Origin: Pelobates cultripes
Taxonomy: Eukaryota > Chordata > Amphibia > Anura > Pelobatidae
NCBI GenBank assembly: GCA_933207985.1
Contig: OW240921.1
Span: 96,075,192 to 96,139,191 of the forward strand
Direction: 5' to 3'
DNA length: 64,000 nucleotides
Below the pieces are notes generated by a model. That model saw nothing but the letters and a program-made list of their open reading frames with translations, did not search any database and was not told where the DNA came from. The position numbers and the translations under genes are program-made. This document shows, one piece after another, positions 1-11,607 of this stretch (position 1 is the stretch's first letter; every line of letters starts with the position of its first letter).

Positions 1-241
1 GAGTGCACGAGGACTGGCTTGTGGCGGCTTGCAGGCCGAAGGTGGCCGTTTCTGCTCACCCGGTGCGTGGTGTGCCTCCTGCGGGGTATCGGGCTGAAGC
101 TGGTAACCCTCTCCATGTAGCGGTATCGACGGCTCTGGCATTGCAGCAGTCTATGTCGGCTTTTTGAGCCCTTTTCACGAGCCTAGAGCTGGAGCCCATG
201 CATATGGCGTCCAGTCGGCTCGGCGGCCCGGCCCCGCCCCC
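1..241 (-). mobile_element. 5' end of an L1/Tx1-like LINE (partial)
   Basis: This GC-rich block ends abruptly at a run of C/G near 241. On the minus strand that end begins with a G-rich stretch like the 5' end of the better-preserved L1-like copy at 2057-4486, which also starts with a G run followed by GGAGTC. The body would extend left out of the window. It is inserted in a hAT terminal repeat, whose outer part remains at 242-281. No ORF1 is visible in this short piece. The assignment rests on the shared 5' start and base composition only. Confidence 0.4.
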
Positions 242-281
242 CCTACAATAAATGTGGATCTACTTTTTGGGCACCCTTGCT
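242..281 (-). repeat. hAT MITE terminal fragment
   Basis: Read on the minus strand this contains GGGTGCCCAAAAAGTAGATC, the terminal inverted repeat of the hAT-type MITE found whole at 54928-55064. The rest of that MITE is missing, consistent with interruption by the LINE end at 241. Confidence 0.5.
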
Positions 282-2039
282 ATTCATGATCTGTGATTTG
301 TTTAGCACTATTCAGTATTACTTAGAGGTTGGAAGTAGCAGTGAACCACTGAAATATTTTTGTATTTGATCGTGACTACCAGGTATAAGTTGTGCTCTCT
401 TCTTGATGTGTTTGCTTTATAGAGAAATATATAGGATTTTTAAAAACAGGAAAACAATTTGATCTAAAATTGAATTCAAAGACCTACAGACCCTTATTGT
501 GCCCAAAAAGCAATGAAATACGGAAACTGTTAGCGAGCAAAACTTCTGCTTTTATATCATGGAGCTACCGAGACCCAAAATAGTTTTTAAATGAGGAAAA
601 GAAAACTGGAGGGTTTAAATTTGACGATTCTAAGAGCTGTCTTCTTGCGGTAAACAGTCTGTGTAAAAGGAATACACCCGTACAAAACCAAGCAAGAAAC
701 AGTGGTGGGAATATTCACTAAAGTGGGGATTGTTGTATTTAAAACTGTCAACCAAAATATCTAAACTGAAAAATGCAGAATTTTTACAATTCAGCTATTT
801 TGACCTGCCATTTGAAATTCCACTTGATTTTACTGTGAATTACTGACAGTTCATACATTATCAAATGCCCCGTGTGAGCAATACTGCATTGTACAAAACA
901 ACCACTTGGAGTTTGAAAGGTTAATAGTTAAATTAAATAGATTTTATGCCTAGGGAACATCCACCTGTGGTTTAATCAATAACCATTAATTATTTGACCA
1001 GTACACGAGACGAATCGACCCTGTGGGTGCAATTAGTGTGATGATCTTAAGAGAGTTTTAGGGACTCACATGTAACCGATCTCAACATATTTTGTAAAAA
1101 TAGTTTATGATCTATACATTGTCTCAGGGGCTCTTTATGTTGTTACTTTCAAACCTACAGCGGAATCAGAGTACACAGACTCGTTATCATGACTACAGCC
1201 ACCTACACTTGGTAGAAAGGTCAGTATGTTGAATGGGACTCACAGGTAGGTGTACATATTGACTCTCCTGTATAACAGGTCTTTATTCTTTATATTCTTA
1301 TCATGTTTCTCTGTTACTTGTTTCCTCATTTTCAGCGTCCAGTCTTATCGAGTTGTCCTCTATCACTATCTATTACATTTCTTTTGTTGCAGCTATAACG
1401 ATGTGTCATTATTTTCTGTTAATCTGTAAACATGGCAAGCCGAGGCCTGATTTCCAATTGATTCTGCAGTTAGATTAGTGACATCAAAAGAGAGGTAGTC
1501 TCGTTCTATTAATGCTCATCTGTTGCGTATGTGGATGAATGGATGGATTGATGTTTAGCAGGCTTTACGTTTATTTTCCTGATGCTCAAAACATGCAAAC
1601 AAATGTTTTTGCACTTCAGTTCTCACCCATTCTATCTGCAGGGCAGGGGCATTACTGGGGAAGAGTTGAACTGAGTTGAAGCAAGTCAGCTCCTAAAAAG
1701 CCCTAGGTCTGACTCTGTCACTATTTATTATTGGACCCAAGTCTCCTTAAAATCTACAATTTTAGGTGTTAGTTCTCTCTGAATTTTATATCTAAGTCAA
1801 CCATCCAGCAGCAGTCCAGAATTAAAGGGTGGACGGGGCCTTAAAATGTACTCTTGGGCGGAAGACTCTGTCCTGTGTCCCACCGATCAGCACCCCTGGT
1901 ATTGCATAATTTATTGTTGCAATATTATCATTTGACCCCATGTGGGGGCTTATTGAGCAGGCATGTATGTAATCTCAAACAAGAGTAACAAGATTACTCC
2001 CTTAACCGTAACATTTTTTAATTCAACAAAAAAAATAAT
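282..2039. other. AT-rich sequence without recognisable gene
   Basis: No exon, RNA gene or clear repeat boundary is visible on either strand. Stop codons are frequent in all frames and splice-flanked coding islands are absent. It may be old unclassified repeat or unique intergenic DNA. Confidence 0.4.
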
Positions 2040-2056
2040 TTTAGCCGCTGATTTTT

Positions 2057-4486
2057 TTTTTTTTTTTAATTCTTTATTTTTCGTGCATAGGTTATGTAAG
2101 TAACAGTTTTCTAGCAATGCCACAACAGCTATCGCCAGGAGTTTAGTAGACATATAAATACAATTGTATGGCAGGAATAACTTTGCATATTTTTATATTT
2201 GTATGAGCAGGGTGGTTAATGGTCTAGCACTGTGCCAACGGGCGTGTGAGAGATTATGTTCAGAAGGAGACCTTCGCGTTAGGGAGTAAGGGCTAGTGTG
2301 CGTAATGGCCACCATGCGAGATTCCTGTTAAGTATAAACTTGCGTCTGAGTATTATCTGACTGATCGATATGATAGTGCCTGTCTAAACCACAGGCAGGC
2401 TTTGCTTTAAAATTCACACTGCCCAGTCGCCTTTTATCTTAGGTGTATGTGTCCAGTGGTTCTCACAGACTGGAATTAAACTATGCATCTGGAGCAAAGT
2501 TGGCTAATGCTGTCAGTTGAGATTGACCTTCCAAGTGGACACCTGTATGGAGATCGGTACCTATGGCTTTCTAACCGAATTTGGCAATTTGGAGAGTAGT
2601 TAGCCAATTATCTAGTCCACTCCCCCTTCGAGCAATCCCATGAGTACAGTTTTGTTTGCAAATGGGTAGAGGTAGGACAGGAAAGTTGCAAGCTGTCTGA
2701 CCTCTCCAAATCACCTAAGCCACCCTATCCAGGTCGTGAACTGTGTACTCCAGACTTATTATGCATAAGGCTTAAAACATTTTTTATTTTTAAATTCAGA
2801 GTGCTAAGTCTATCTGTGTTGTTACCTAGTGGTCTGTGGTGTTAGTCGTGAGAGTATCTTGTCAGGAGGCCTTATCCTTGGTCCGTTCGAGTTACTCTCG
2901 AGGGGTATTAACCCTAACCTAGGGGCTGTCGGGGGGGGGGAGTTGTGTTCTGTATGGTAGTGCATATTACTTTAGTGCACTGGTGTGCCAGCGCCATCTC
3001 TGATAGGCTGTCAGCGCGTCGTATGGGTTCTTAGAGCGTCATAGTAACTAGTGAGATATCAACAAAGCTTAAGTGGCAGAGGATGAAAAGGAATAGGAGA
3101 AAAAACTTTTAAAGAAAAGAAAATTTGCAATTTTTAGCCCTTGAGCGGGGCGGGGTAGGAGACTTCTCCCCCCACTCCCGTCATGTGGCGTGAGTGTCCA
3201 TTCTCCGCGTCCTCGGGATAAACGGCTCGATCGTCTCCGGGTCCCAGGCCGGGGTGGTGTTCTGGGTGTTCTTCGATGGCAGACCCAGTTTTGGTAGTAG
3301 CGCGGCAGCGTCGGGCCCTGTAGCGATTCTGTACGTGTTTCCTTGATGTGTAACCAGGAGGTGACGTGGTTTTCCCCACCGATATGGTATGCCCGCGGAG
3401 CGTAACTGGCTGGTGAAGTCGCTGAGGGTCCTTCGCCATTGGAGAGTGGCTCTGGTTAAGTCCTGGAAAAAAGTCAATTGAGACTCCTCAAAGTTGAGTG
3501 GCGTCATGCCCTTGAGTGCCGACATTATGTGTCCCCTATCTTGGGGAAGGGTGCAGCGGACTATGACGTCTCCTGCAAGGGGAGTAGATGCTTTTGCCGG
3601 GGTGGGTAGTCGGTATATGCCGGCAAGGGTGAGTTTCCTTGCCACTGCAGGGGGAAGTATAGCTTGCGTGAGCCGTCTCACATAGTGAGGTAGGTCCTCT
3701 TTGGAGACTGTGCCAGGGATTCCTTGGATTTTAATGTTGTTGCGTCTGTGTTTGTCTTCTTGGGCTGCTAGTTGTACCTCTAAGTTTTGTTGATTGTGTT
3801 GTAGTTGTAAGAGGGAGTCTTGCAGCAAGGTGATTTCTCTTTGAATCCCCTGCACTTCTTTCTGTGTGTACTACCTTTTCAGTGATTTGTTGCATGCTGG
3901 TTTTAAGGGTAGGTAGATCTGCAGCTAGTAGGCTTTGTATTTCCTGCAGCATGTTTTGCATATGCTGTAGGTCCTGTTTGGTGGCTGGTTCGGTGGTACC
4001 CTGCTGGGGTGTGGGTTGTAGCCATGTAACCCCGTGAGTGCTTTGCTCCCCTGAGTCAGACTCTTGTGGGGAGTCAGGGCCTTGTGCGGCCGCCATTTTG
4101 GCGGGTGTTTGCCTCTGAAGCATAATGCCTATATCAGGCTGATCTATACCTGGTGGTGGTTTCTGGGATCTGCGCCCCATCCCTGAGGTTCCGTGGTCGG
4201 AGCTGTGCCGAGATGAAGTCCTCCTCTAGGAAGTCCCCGCCTGATAGGTAATCCAGGCCGTGGTGGGCTGATGGGAGGTAGGCCCGGGCTCGTAGTTTAG
4301 GCTTTGCCTGCTTCGGGGTGTACCTGAAGGGCATCGATCGATTCCGGGGGATCTCCCCCGTATTATGCCGGTGGTCGTGTGGCTGGATGGCAGGTTTGTG
4401 GGCTGATTTTCGCCGGATTAGGTCCGTGGATGTCGGAGCCCGCAGAAATGACATCTGGCCCATCTCGTTTCCAGACTCCGCCCCCC
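2057..4486 (-). mobile_element. L1-like LINE insertion with ORF1 only, flanked by a 17-bp target-site duplication
   Basis: On the minus strand the element starts at the G-run at 4486 and ends in a poly(A) tail (poly-T at 2052-2067 on the plus strand), with AATAAAG just before the tail. The same 17 bases, TTTAGCCGCTGATTTTT, flank it at 2040-2056 and 4487-4503, as expected of target-primed reverse transcription. It holds a 5' leader, a frameshifted ORF1 (3181-4180) and about 1.1 kb of non-coding 3' sequence. No endonuclease or reverse transcriptase motif is seen in the 3' part. At 2.43 kb it is far shorter than an autonomous L1 (about 6 kb), yet both ends are present. It could be an ORF1-only non-autonomous family, like the mammalian half-L1 (HAL1), or an internally deleted copy. 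Confidence 0.8.
3181..4180 (-). pseudogene. L1-like ORF1 (RNA-binding retrotransposon protein), frameshifted
   Basis: This is the ORF1 protein of an L1/Tx1-like LINE, which in this family trimerises through a coiled coil and binds element RNA as a nucleic acid chaperone. Translation starts at 4180 with MGRRSQKPPPG and a basic, Pro/Gln-rich N-terminus. A heptad-like stretch follows (QHMQNMLQEIQSLL, then LLQDSLLQLQHNQQNLEVQL), then the RRM-like core beginning RRNNIKIQGIP and the C-terminal domain with FFQDLTRATLQWRR and LLVTHQGNTYRI. A one-base frameshift near 3855-3870 splits it into an N-terminal part (4180 to about 3860) and a C-terminal part (3855 to 3181). A second overlapping frame upstream (4134-4463) looks like leader sequence. 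The motif order matches ORF1p of vertebrate L1 relatives. The copy is dead because of the frameshift. Confidence 0.85.
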
Positions 4487-4659
4487 TTTAGCCGCTGATT
4501 TTTATTATTCTGCTGTCTATATATAATATATCTCACTTTACTATGGTCTATATTACAATCCAGCACTGGTAAAAGATTGATAATGCTTTTTGACTGATAG
4601 AGTATTGATATTCCACAACAGCTATTACAATTCAATTTTCACAAACATTTTTCCTGGAG

Positions 4660-5165
4660 AGGATAAGACACATGGAGGTGCTGGGGGGAAGGGAATGAGA
4701 CACATGGAAGGGCTGAGGGCAGTAAATGGGATACATGGAGGGGCTGGGAGGAGGGAATGGGACACATGGAAGGGCTGGGGGGGAGTAAATGGGATACATG
4801 GAAGGGTTTGGTGGGGAGAGATTGAGACACATGGAAGGGCTGGGGGGAGTAAATGGGATACATGGAGGGGCTGGGAGGAGGGAATAGAACGCAGGGCTGG
4901 GGGTGGGAAGGAATGGGACACATGGAAGGGCAGAGGAAGGGAATTGGACACATGCAGGGACTGGAAGGGGGGAAGGGACACACTGAGTAGCTGGGTGAGA
5001 GAATGGGACACATGCAGGAAATGGAGGGAGGGACACACAGAGGGGCTGGAGGAGAGAATGGGACACATGGAGGGGCTTGGGGTATGAGAACATAAGAGGG
5101 GATCTGGGGGAGGGAATGAAACACATGAAGGTATTGGGGGGGAGAATGAGACACATGGGGAAGGG
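4660..5165 (+). repeat. Minisatellite, about 27-30 bp unit
   Basis: About 17 degenerate units follow the pattern GGGACACATGGAGGGGCTGG followed by a G/A-rich spacer. Long open frames on both strands here are products of the repeat period and of purine/pyrimidine strand bias, not genes. The reverse-complement version of the same motif recurs at 19405-19700 and briefly at 13155-13205. Confidence 0.85.
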
Positions 5166-5639
5166 GCCCTGGGTAATTTTCCCATCAGGATGCAGTGGTT
5201 TTTAGTTATGCCTCTGACGAGGTGTTTCGTTTTTAAGAGGAGTTAAACATTTGATTACAGTAAAGGGTCTATTCTCAAGTTTAGGCTTTAAGTGCTAGAG
5301 TTTGAAGGTTTTTTTTTTTTTTTATAAAGTACTCCTTCTATGTCTTTTGTAGTCCAGTCACATTGATGATATTAGAGCTGCAGTAGCTGTTACACAGTGT
5401 GCATCACTGAGAACTTCCCCTACTCCTCCTGCAATGCATTTCCTGTGTGAGAGGCTGTTAGTGGCAGATGGGAAGTGATCCCTCCCACTTCCTGTCCAGC
5501 CTCACACACTGACACTGGAGGATCTGGGACAGCACTGAGTTTTACACCCTCTATAACTGTTCCTGCAACCCTACTATTAAGGTTTTCAAAATAGTAAAAC
5601 TACCACAACAATAGTCTTAAATTAGAAGGGCAAAGGTTT
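5166..5639. other. Unclassified sequence after the minisatellite
   Basis: No gene is seen. A stretch near 5390-5560 is rich in purine/pyrimidine-biased short motifs and resembles the internal part of hAT-type repeats, but no termini were found. Confidence 0.3.
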
Positions 5640-5878
5640 AAAAATGATATCAGGAAGTATTACTTTACTGAGCGGGTAGTGGATGCATGGAATAGCCTTC
5701 CAGCTGAAGTGGTAGAGGTTTACACAGTAAAGGAGTTTAAGCATGCGTGGGATAGGCATAAGGCTATCCTAACTATAAGATAAGGCCAGGGACGAATTAA
5801 AGTATTTAGAAAATTGGGCAGACTAGATGGGTCGAATGGTTCCTATCTGCCGTCACATTCTATGTTTCTATATTACAG
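5640..5878 (+). repeat. 3' end of a non-LTR retroelement (RT C-terminus plus short tandem tail)
   Basis: The plus strand encodes a typical RT C-terminal block, FTERVVDAWNSLPAEVVE followed by FKHAWDRHKAIL, then a stop. It is followed by an untranslated tail that ends in the short tandem motif TCTATGTTTCTAT. Copies of more than 80% identity by eye lie at 42105-42300 and 60985-61205. The family is probably of the CR1/L2 group, because of the protein block and the microsatellite-like tail, but I cannot name it. Confidence 0.6.
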
Positions 5879-6639
5879 AGGACACTAATCAAGGTGCTAA
5901 TCTCTTCCCACAAGTAAATTAAAACCCAAAAAGGCACATTATAAGGGCTGTGACTAGGCACCTACTCTGCTTAATAGGAAATTCGGTTGTGGCTGGCATT
6001 TAACTTTAGATCACAGTTGGAGAAATACTACTCTTAACACTGGTTCTAAAGATTGGAGTGTAAAAGCTCTAATTTAGCTAAAATGTGGACACTAAATTAC
6101 TATAAATTGAGGACAAATGATGACACTGAGTTAGCATTACAAAATAACATACAGCATACCACCCAAGTGGCCCTCTTTTAGAAGGACAGACCCTCTTGTC
6201 CAAATCTTACATATTGTCACTCTTTTCGCGCAACAAATAATGTTTGTCTATAAGTGTATAATAGAAGCAACAATGTGGACAGTAGTGAAATTTTATTTGC
6301 AGTAAATACATAATATATTTAGATAAATGGTATTTGGTCATGAGAGGAGAGCAACAAAAAAAATTCTTAGAATAGTTCGACATTGAATAATTCTAAAGCC
6401 ATTTCCTCAAAACAAAAGTATCTAGTTTTCTGCTCACTTACATTCTGAAGCCATTTTGTAGAGTTTCTTTGTCTGCACCAGCAACGAAACTGTTAAGAAA
6501 GAATATTTATAGCAACTATTGTTTCTGGTGAGTAACTCTTGCTCCGATTTAGTGCAGGGGTGGGTTAGTATAAAGATCCCTTTGTTAACTAGTTTAGTGA
6601 TAACTAAATCTTCATGTTTTTAATTAAGTCTATTTATCT
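5879..6639. other. AT-rich spacer without recognisable gene
   Basis: No coding island, RNA gene or clear terminal repeats are seen between the RT-tail repeat and the L2 element. Confidence 0.4.
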
Positions 6640-7054
6640 CACACTCCCTAAACAGAAACATGGCTCTCTCCCTATGATACTGCTACACCTGCCTCACTGT
6701 CCTTTGGTGGTCTTCACTTTACCCATAATCCAAGACAAGCAGAGATTAAAGGTGGCGGTGTAGGTTTTCTTCTCTCACCACACTGCTCCTGTAAAACCCT
6801 GTCCACCCCCCTTCCCTCTCTTTCCCATCATTTGAAATTCATTCAATTCGCCTTTTCAAACCCTTCTCTGCTAACATTGCCGTAATCTATCGTCCCCCTG
6901 GTTCCCCTCTCCTCTTCCTTGACCACTTTGCTGCCTGGCTACCCTACTTCCTCTCTTCCAACATCCCATCCCTAATTCTTGGAGACTTCAATATTCACAT
7001 TAATCCATCCTTTAACCCCAGCAGCCTCTAAACTACTTTCAATCACTTCCTCCC
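6640..7054 (+). pseudogene. L2 endonuclease domain fragment
   Basis: The frame encodes the middle of the LINE apurinic/apyrimidinic-type endonuclease, including VIYRPPGSP and SLILGDFNIHI, the conserved GDFN block around 6980-7000. A frameshift and a stop near 7025-7050 separate it from the downstream open frame. The N-terminal catalytic part is absent because of 5' truncation. Confidence 0.75.
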
Positions 7055-9355
7055 TTGGACTTGCAGTGGGCTAATTCTCCCACTCATGTAGCTGGCAATA
7101 CCCTCGACCTTATTTTCTCTTATTCATGTACAATATCTAATATCTGCAACGCTCCATTTCCTCTCTCTGATCACCACCTCTTATCGTTTGCTCTCAATTA
7201 CCCCCTCACCCAACAATCTCAGCCTAACCCCCCTCAGCTCAGGAGGAACCATAACTCTATTGACCTCCAGCAGCTGTCAGCTGACATTGATTCACAACTG
7301 CTATCCATCCCTTCCCTCTCCTGTCCCTCACTGGCAATCTCCACATATAACACTACCCTCACATCTGCCTTGAACGCTGCAGCCCCGCTCCAAACATGCA
7401 CCTCGAGGAGGACACGACCCCAACCTTGGCATAATAAATCATCACGCTATCTGCAGAGTTGCTCTCGTTGTGCTGAACGCTCCTGGAGGAAGTCCCGCAC
7501 CCAGGCAGACTTTCTCCATTATAGATTCATGTTGCTTTCATACAGCACGGCCCTCGCTCTCGCCAAACAGTCATACTTTTCCTCTCTCATTAGTTCATGC
7601 TCCCGCAATCCCAGACGTCTCTTTGACACCTTTAATTCCCTTCTCCGCCCTGCTGTGGCCACCCCCCAAACTAACCTTACAGCTGATAGCTTTGCATGCT
7701 ACTTTACCGACAAGATTGAACAGCTAAGGAAACAATTCTCCCCTCCTTGCCGTTCTCTTTCTCAACCACATGTAAATCTTGCTTTCCCTACCCTCCAGAC
7801 TTTCTACCCAGCTACTGAACAAGAGGTGGCTGCGCTTCTCCATTCCTCTCGCCCCACCACTTGCCCGCTCGATCCTGTCCCATCTCACCTCATCAGATCT
7901 CTCTCCCCTTGTCTTGTGCCTAGCCTAACACACATCTTTAACTGCTCTCTCTCTTCTGGCACTGTTCCTGCTGACCTTAAACATGCCACTGTAATACCTA
8001 TCCTGAAAAAAACATCTCTTGACCCATCCTCCCCTTCTAACTATCGTCCCATATCCCTGCTCCCTTTGTCATCAAAGCTTTTGGAAAGACTTGTCTTTAC
8101 CCGTGTGTCCCTCTTCCTTAATTCCAACTCTCTCCTTGACCCTCTTCAGTCTGGCTTCCGCCCTCTCCACTCTACTGAGACTGCTCTTATCAAAGTGACT
8201 AATGACCTAATCTCCACTAAATCCATATTAATTCTCCTTGACCTCTCTGCTGCCTTTGACACCGTTGATCATGCTCTCCTCCTTCAAACTCTTCAATCGC
8301 TCGGTCTCTGTGACTCTGTCCTCTCTTGGTTTTCCTCCTATCTCTCCCAACGCTCATTCAGTGTCTCCTTTTCCAAGGACACCTCCTCCCCTCGTCCTGT
8401 CTCGGTTGGAGTTCCCCAAGGGTCTGTCCTTGGTCCCCTTCTATTTTCTCTTTATACTGCCTCTCTTGGGAAACTTATTGCCTCTTTTGGATTCCACTAC
8501 CACCTGTACGCTGATGACACTCAGATATACCTCTCCTCCCCGGACCTCTCCCCTGCCGTCCTGCAACGTGTCACTGCTTGCCTTTCTTCCATCTCTGACT
8601 GGATGTCCTCACGCTTTCTGAAACTTAACCTCTCTAAAACTGAACTCCTTGTCTTTCCTCCTCCTAATACTGATCCTCCTCTCTCGCTCTCCCTTCAAGT
8701 CAGTGATATCCACATAAGTCCATCCCTGCAAGCGCGCTGTCTTGGCGTCATACTTGACTCTGGTCTCACCTTTGAGTCTCACATCCAGTTTGTTGCCAAG
8801 TCCTGTAGGTTCCAACTCAAAAACATAGCCCGCATTCGCCCCTTTCTTACGCAAGATGCTACCAAGGAGCTTGTCCATGCTCTAGTAATTTCCCGCATGG
8901 ATTACTGTAACCCTCTCCTGATTGGTCTCCCCAAAAGCCGTATTGCCCCGCTACAGTCTGTAATGAATGCTGCAGCTAGACTGATTTTCCTCTCTAGTCG
9001 GTCCTCTCACACCTCACCCCTCTGCCAGTCCTTACATTGGCTCCCTGTATGCTATAGGAGTCAATTCAAAGTGCTAACCCATACATTTAAAGCACTGAAC
9101 AATTCTAGCCCCACTTATATCTCTTCACTAATCCATAGATATGCCCCTCCTCGTACCCTCCGCTCTGCCTGTGACCACCTCCTGACCGCTGCTCGCACCC
9201 GTACGGCCAACTCGCGCTTGCAGGACCTCTCGCGGGTGGCTCCTCTCCTATGGAATAGCCTGCATACCGCCATCAGACTCTCCCCTAGTCTTCAATCATT
9301 TAAGAAGTGCCTTAAAACCCATCTCTTTAGGAAAGCTTATGGCCTCCCAGAGTAA
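7055..9355 (+). CDS. L2 reverse transcriptase ORF, 766 codons open
   Basis: This is the LINE-2 polyprotein from the end of the endonuclease through reverse transcriptase, which would copy the element RNA at a nicked genomic site. Residues 1-50 carry the endonuclease end, with NTLDLIFS and [10 protein letters not shown] (the SDH catalytic triplet). Reverse transcriptase blocks follow: [10 protein letters not shown], then [12 protein letters not shown] near residues 395-406, [16 protein letters not shown] near 452-467 and the catalytic YADD at 485-488. The C-terminus has [14 protein letters not shown] and [11 protein letters not shown], typical of the clade. The first Met at 7055 is only the start of the open frame; the true start lay further upstream and is lost. 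The RT part has no stop or frameshift, so the copy is fairly young, but it cannot be autonomous without its 5' end. Confidence 0.85.
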   Translation: MDLQWANSPTHVAGNTLDLIFSYSCTISNICNAPFPLSDHHLLSFALNYPLTQQSQPNPPQLRRNHNSIDLQQLSADIDSQLLSIPSLSCPSLAISTYNTTLTSALNAAAPLQTCTSRRTRPQPWHNKSSRYLQSCSRCAERSWRKSRTQADFLHYRFMLLSYSTALALAKQSYFSSLISSCSRNPRRLFDTFNSLLRPAVATPQTNLTADSFACYFTDKIEQLRKQFSPPCRSLSQPHVNLAFPTLQTFYPATEQEVAALLHSSRPTTCPLDPVPSHLIRSLSPCLVPSLTHIFNCSLSSGTVPADLKHATVIPILKKTSLDPSSPSNYRPISLLPLSSKLLERLVFTRVSLFLNSNSLLDPLQSGFRPLHSTETALIKVTNDLISTKSILILLDLSAAFDTVDHALLLQTLQSLGLCDSVLSWFSSYLSQRSFSVSFSKDTSSPRPVSVGVPQGSVLGPLLFSLYTASLGKLIASFGFHYHLYADDTQIYLSSPDLSPAVLQRVTACLSSISDWMSSRFLKLNLSKTELLVFPPPNTDPPLSLSLQVSDIHISPSLQARCLGVILDSGLTFESHIQFVAKSCRFQLKNIARIRPFLTQDATKELVHALVISRMDYCNPLLIGLPKSRIAPLQSVMNAAARLIFLSSRSSHTSPLCQSLHWLPVCYRSQFKVLTHTFKALNNSSPTYISSLIHRYAPPRTLRSACDHLLTAARTRTANSRLQDLSRVAPLLWNSLHTAIRLSPSLQSFKKCLKTHLFRKAYGLPE

Positions 9356-9911
9356 TCTCTACCTTACATACCTGCTTCTTGCTCTCTCCTATAGGACAGT
9401 GCTTTACTCTCTCCTCCAGCTCTGCTTCACTCCTACTTGATATATTCTGTCCTAATGTTTCTAATACCCCACCTCCTATAGTCTGTTAGCTCGTTTGAGC
9501 AGGGTCCTCTTCAACCTATTGTTCTTGTAAGTTTTCTTGTAATTGTCCTATTTATTGTTACATCCCCCCTCTCAAAATATTGTAAAGCGCTACGGAATCT
9601 GTTGGCGCTATATAAATGGAAATAATAATAATAATAGTAACCAGCATTTTCACTCTTAACCTTTTGGGCATTAACATACTTAAAAAAAAAAAAAACCTTT
9701 TGGGGGTTGCTCTTGCTCTCTTTTCATTTTGAAGTTTAGCCAAGTCCTTTTGACATGCTTATATTTGCTATATAAAGCAATCGACCTCTCTGATCTAAAT
9801 GCTTTGAATGCCCTTTTCTTATCTTTCATCATTTGACTGACCATTGTACTAAGCCACATTGGGTTTCATGCGGTAAAGGTTCCTCAATGTAGGGAATGCA
9901 ATTTTCAGAAG

Positions 9912-10458
9912 TTAAAGGAACACTATAGTCACCTAAATTACTTTAGCTAAATAAAGCAGTTTTAGTGTATAGATTTTTTAGTGTATAGATCATTCCCCGC
10001 AATTTCACTGCTCAATTCACTGTCATTTAGGAGTTAAATCACTTTGTTTCTGTTTATGCAGCCCTAGCCACACCTCCCCTGGCTATGATTGACAGAGCCT
10101 GCATGAAAAAAAATTTAATTTACCTTAAATAATTGTATCTCAATCTCTAAATTGAACTTTAATCATATACAGGAGGCTCTTGCAGGGTCTAGCAAGCTAT
10201 TAACATAGCAGGGGATAAGAAAATCTTAATTAAACAGAACTTGCAATAAAGAATGCCTAAATAGGGCTCTCTTTACAGGAAGTGTTTATGGAAGGCTGTG
10301 CAAGTCACATGCAGGGAGGTGTGACTAGGGTTCATAAACAAAGGGATGTAACTCCTAAATGGCAGAGGATTGAGCAGTGAGGCTGCAGGGGCATGTTCTA
10401 TACACCAAAACTGCTTCATTAAGCTAAAGTTGTTCAAGTGACTATAGTGTCCCTTTAA
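9912..10458. mobile_element. T2/Kolobok-type MITE
   Basis: It is bounded by TTAA and inverted ends TTAAAGGAACACTATAGTCA on the left and TGACTATAGTGTCCCTTTAA on the right. TTAA targets with TTAAAGG ends match the T2 MITE family described in Xenopus, assigned to the Kolobok superfamily. It is 547 bp with no coding capacity. Confidence 0.8.
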
Positions 10459-11607
10459 ATCTAGAATCCAGTAATGATGAAAAGAGACATTTATAGTAAT
10501 GCTACATTAGATTAATACTTACTAGAGCCATGGAAGTATGAGTCTCATCCTTCATGGGATTATATCTGTGATGGCTAACTTTGGATCATCAGATACTTGT
10601 GGACTACATTTACCTTGAAGCTAATCCTGCTCTAGTCTGGCTGGTCTGGTTGAGCATTATGGCAAATGCAATTCATAGGGATTTAGTGTAAGAAGCCCTG
10701 TTTTCAGCGGACTAATTAAAACAAATCAATATTCAGTATGAACAAATTAAATAAACAGAATGAAATATGTTCAGGCTATAGGACCCCTGGTTTTAGCTTG
10801 TGTCCACATGCTCTTCTTGAAGTGGAGTTTTATAATAACATTTTCATTGCTCAGTCAAGTCTGTGGTTTCTCATTTTTTGTGTTTTGTCAAATCTTGAAG
10901 GGACACTATAAGCACGAAAACTGCTTTTTTTTTTAATTTTTTTTTTTTTATTATTTTTAACATATGTACGGATTGAGCAGGAGTTGCTGCTGTGGTTAAT
11001 GATCAGAGCAGTTTGACCCCTCGAACCATTTCGTTGATAAACTAGTGTGAGGGAGCCGGGAGATTTCTCCTTTGCTGGTCCTCAGCCAGTCATGCATTGA
11101 TTTTGCATCTCATGGTAATAATTCATAGTTAGAGTACTCATAAAGTATTGATCTCTATAAATCTCAGTCATATCATTTTCTTTATTTCCCCACTGCTGTT
11201 TCTTGCTACAAACTCCTTACAATTCCTCATATCATTTAAACGTTAATGATGTTCCCTTTGCACCTTAGCATTATTTTGATACACCTAATTCTACTTATTA
11301 ACCCAATAAATGGCAGACAGTCAGACACTTTGTGAGTGCATAGGAGTCACAGCTATGAAATAATAATTCACCGAGCACCGGGGAAACATTCCGCGGCACC
11401 CCACAGCCTGTTTGGGAACCGCTGTGCTATACAAATACTGACCTGTGGATAACCTGGAAGTATGGGGCAGAAAAACAAGACCAAGAGAAGTAATTAAAAG
11501 CCTGCTGGTGGAAGATGATTAAACAGAAATCAATACACTTTAAATAATATGCTGTATCTTCTAAGCAAATTGTAATAGACCAAGATGGAAATGGATTAGG
11601 AAATGCA

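Larger units (their letters stand above)
6640..9636 (+). mobile_element. LINE-2 (L2 clade) retrotransposon, 5'-truncated
   Basis: The element begins within the apurinic-like endonuclease coding region (around 6648, reading TETWLSP), runs through reverse transcriptase and ends in the diagnostic L2 tail: AGCGCTACGGAATCTGTTGG, GCGCTATATAAA and then an (AAT)n repeat at 9615-9636. Further L2 tails of the same type are at 46005-46070 and, reversed, at 55205-55265. The 5' part of the endonuclease is missing, which is usual for truncated LINE copies. No target-site duplication was identified. Confidence 0.9.

Noticed and set aside
4590..5185. Several overlapping frames of 165-186 codons on both strands
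   Set aside because: They arise from a minisatellite with strong strand bias and few stop triplets. Composition is only Pro/Ser/Cys/His or Gly/Trp/Glu.
8609..8878. 89-codon minus-strand frame inside the L2 ORF
   Set aside because: It is the shadow of the L2 reverse transcriptase frame on the other strand.
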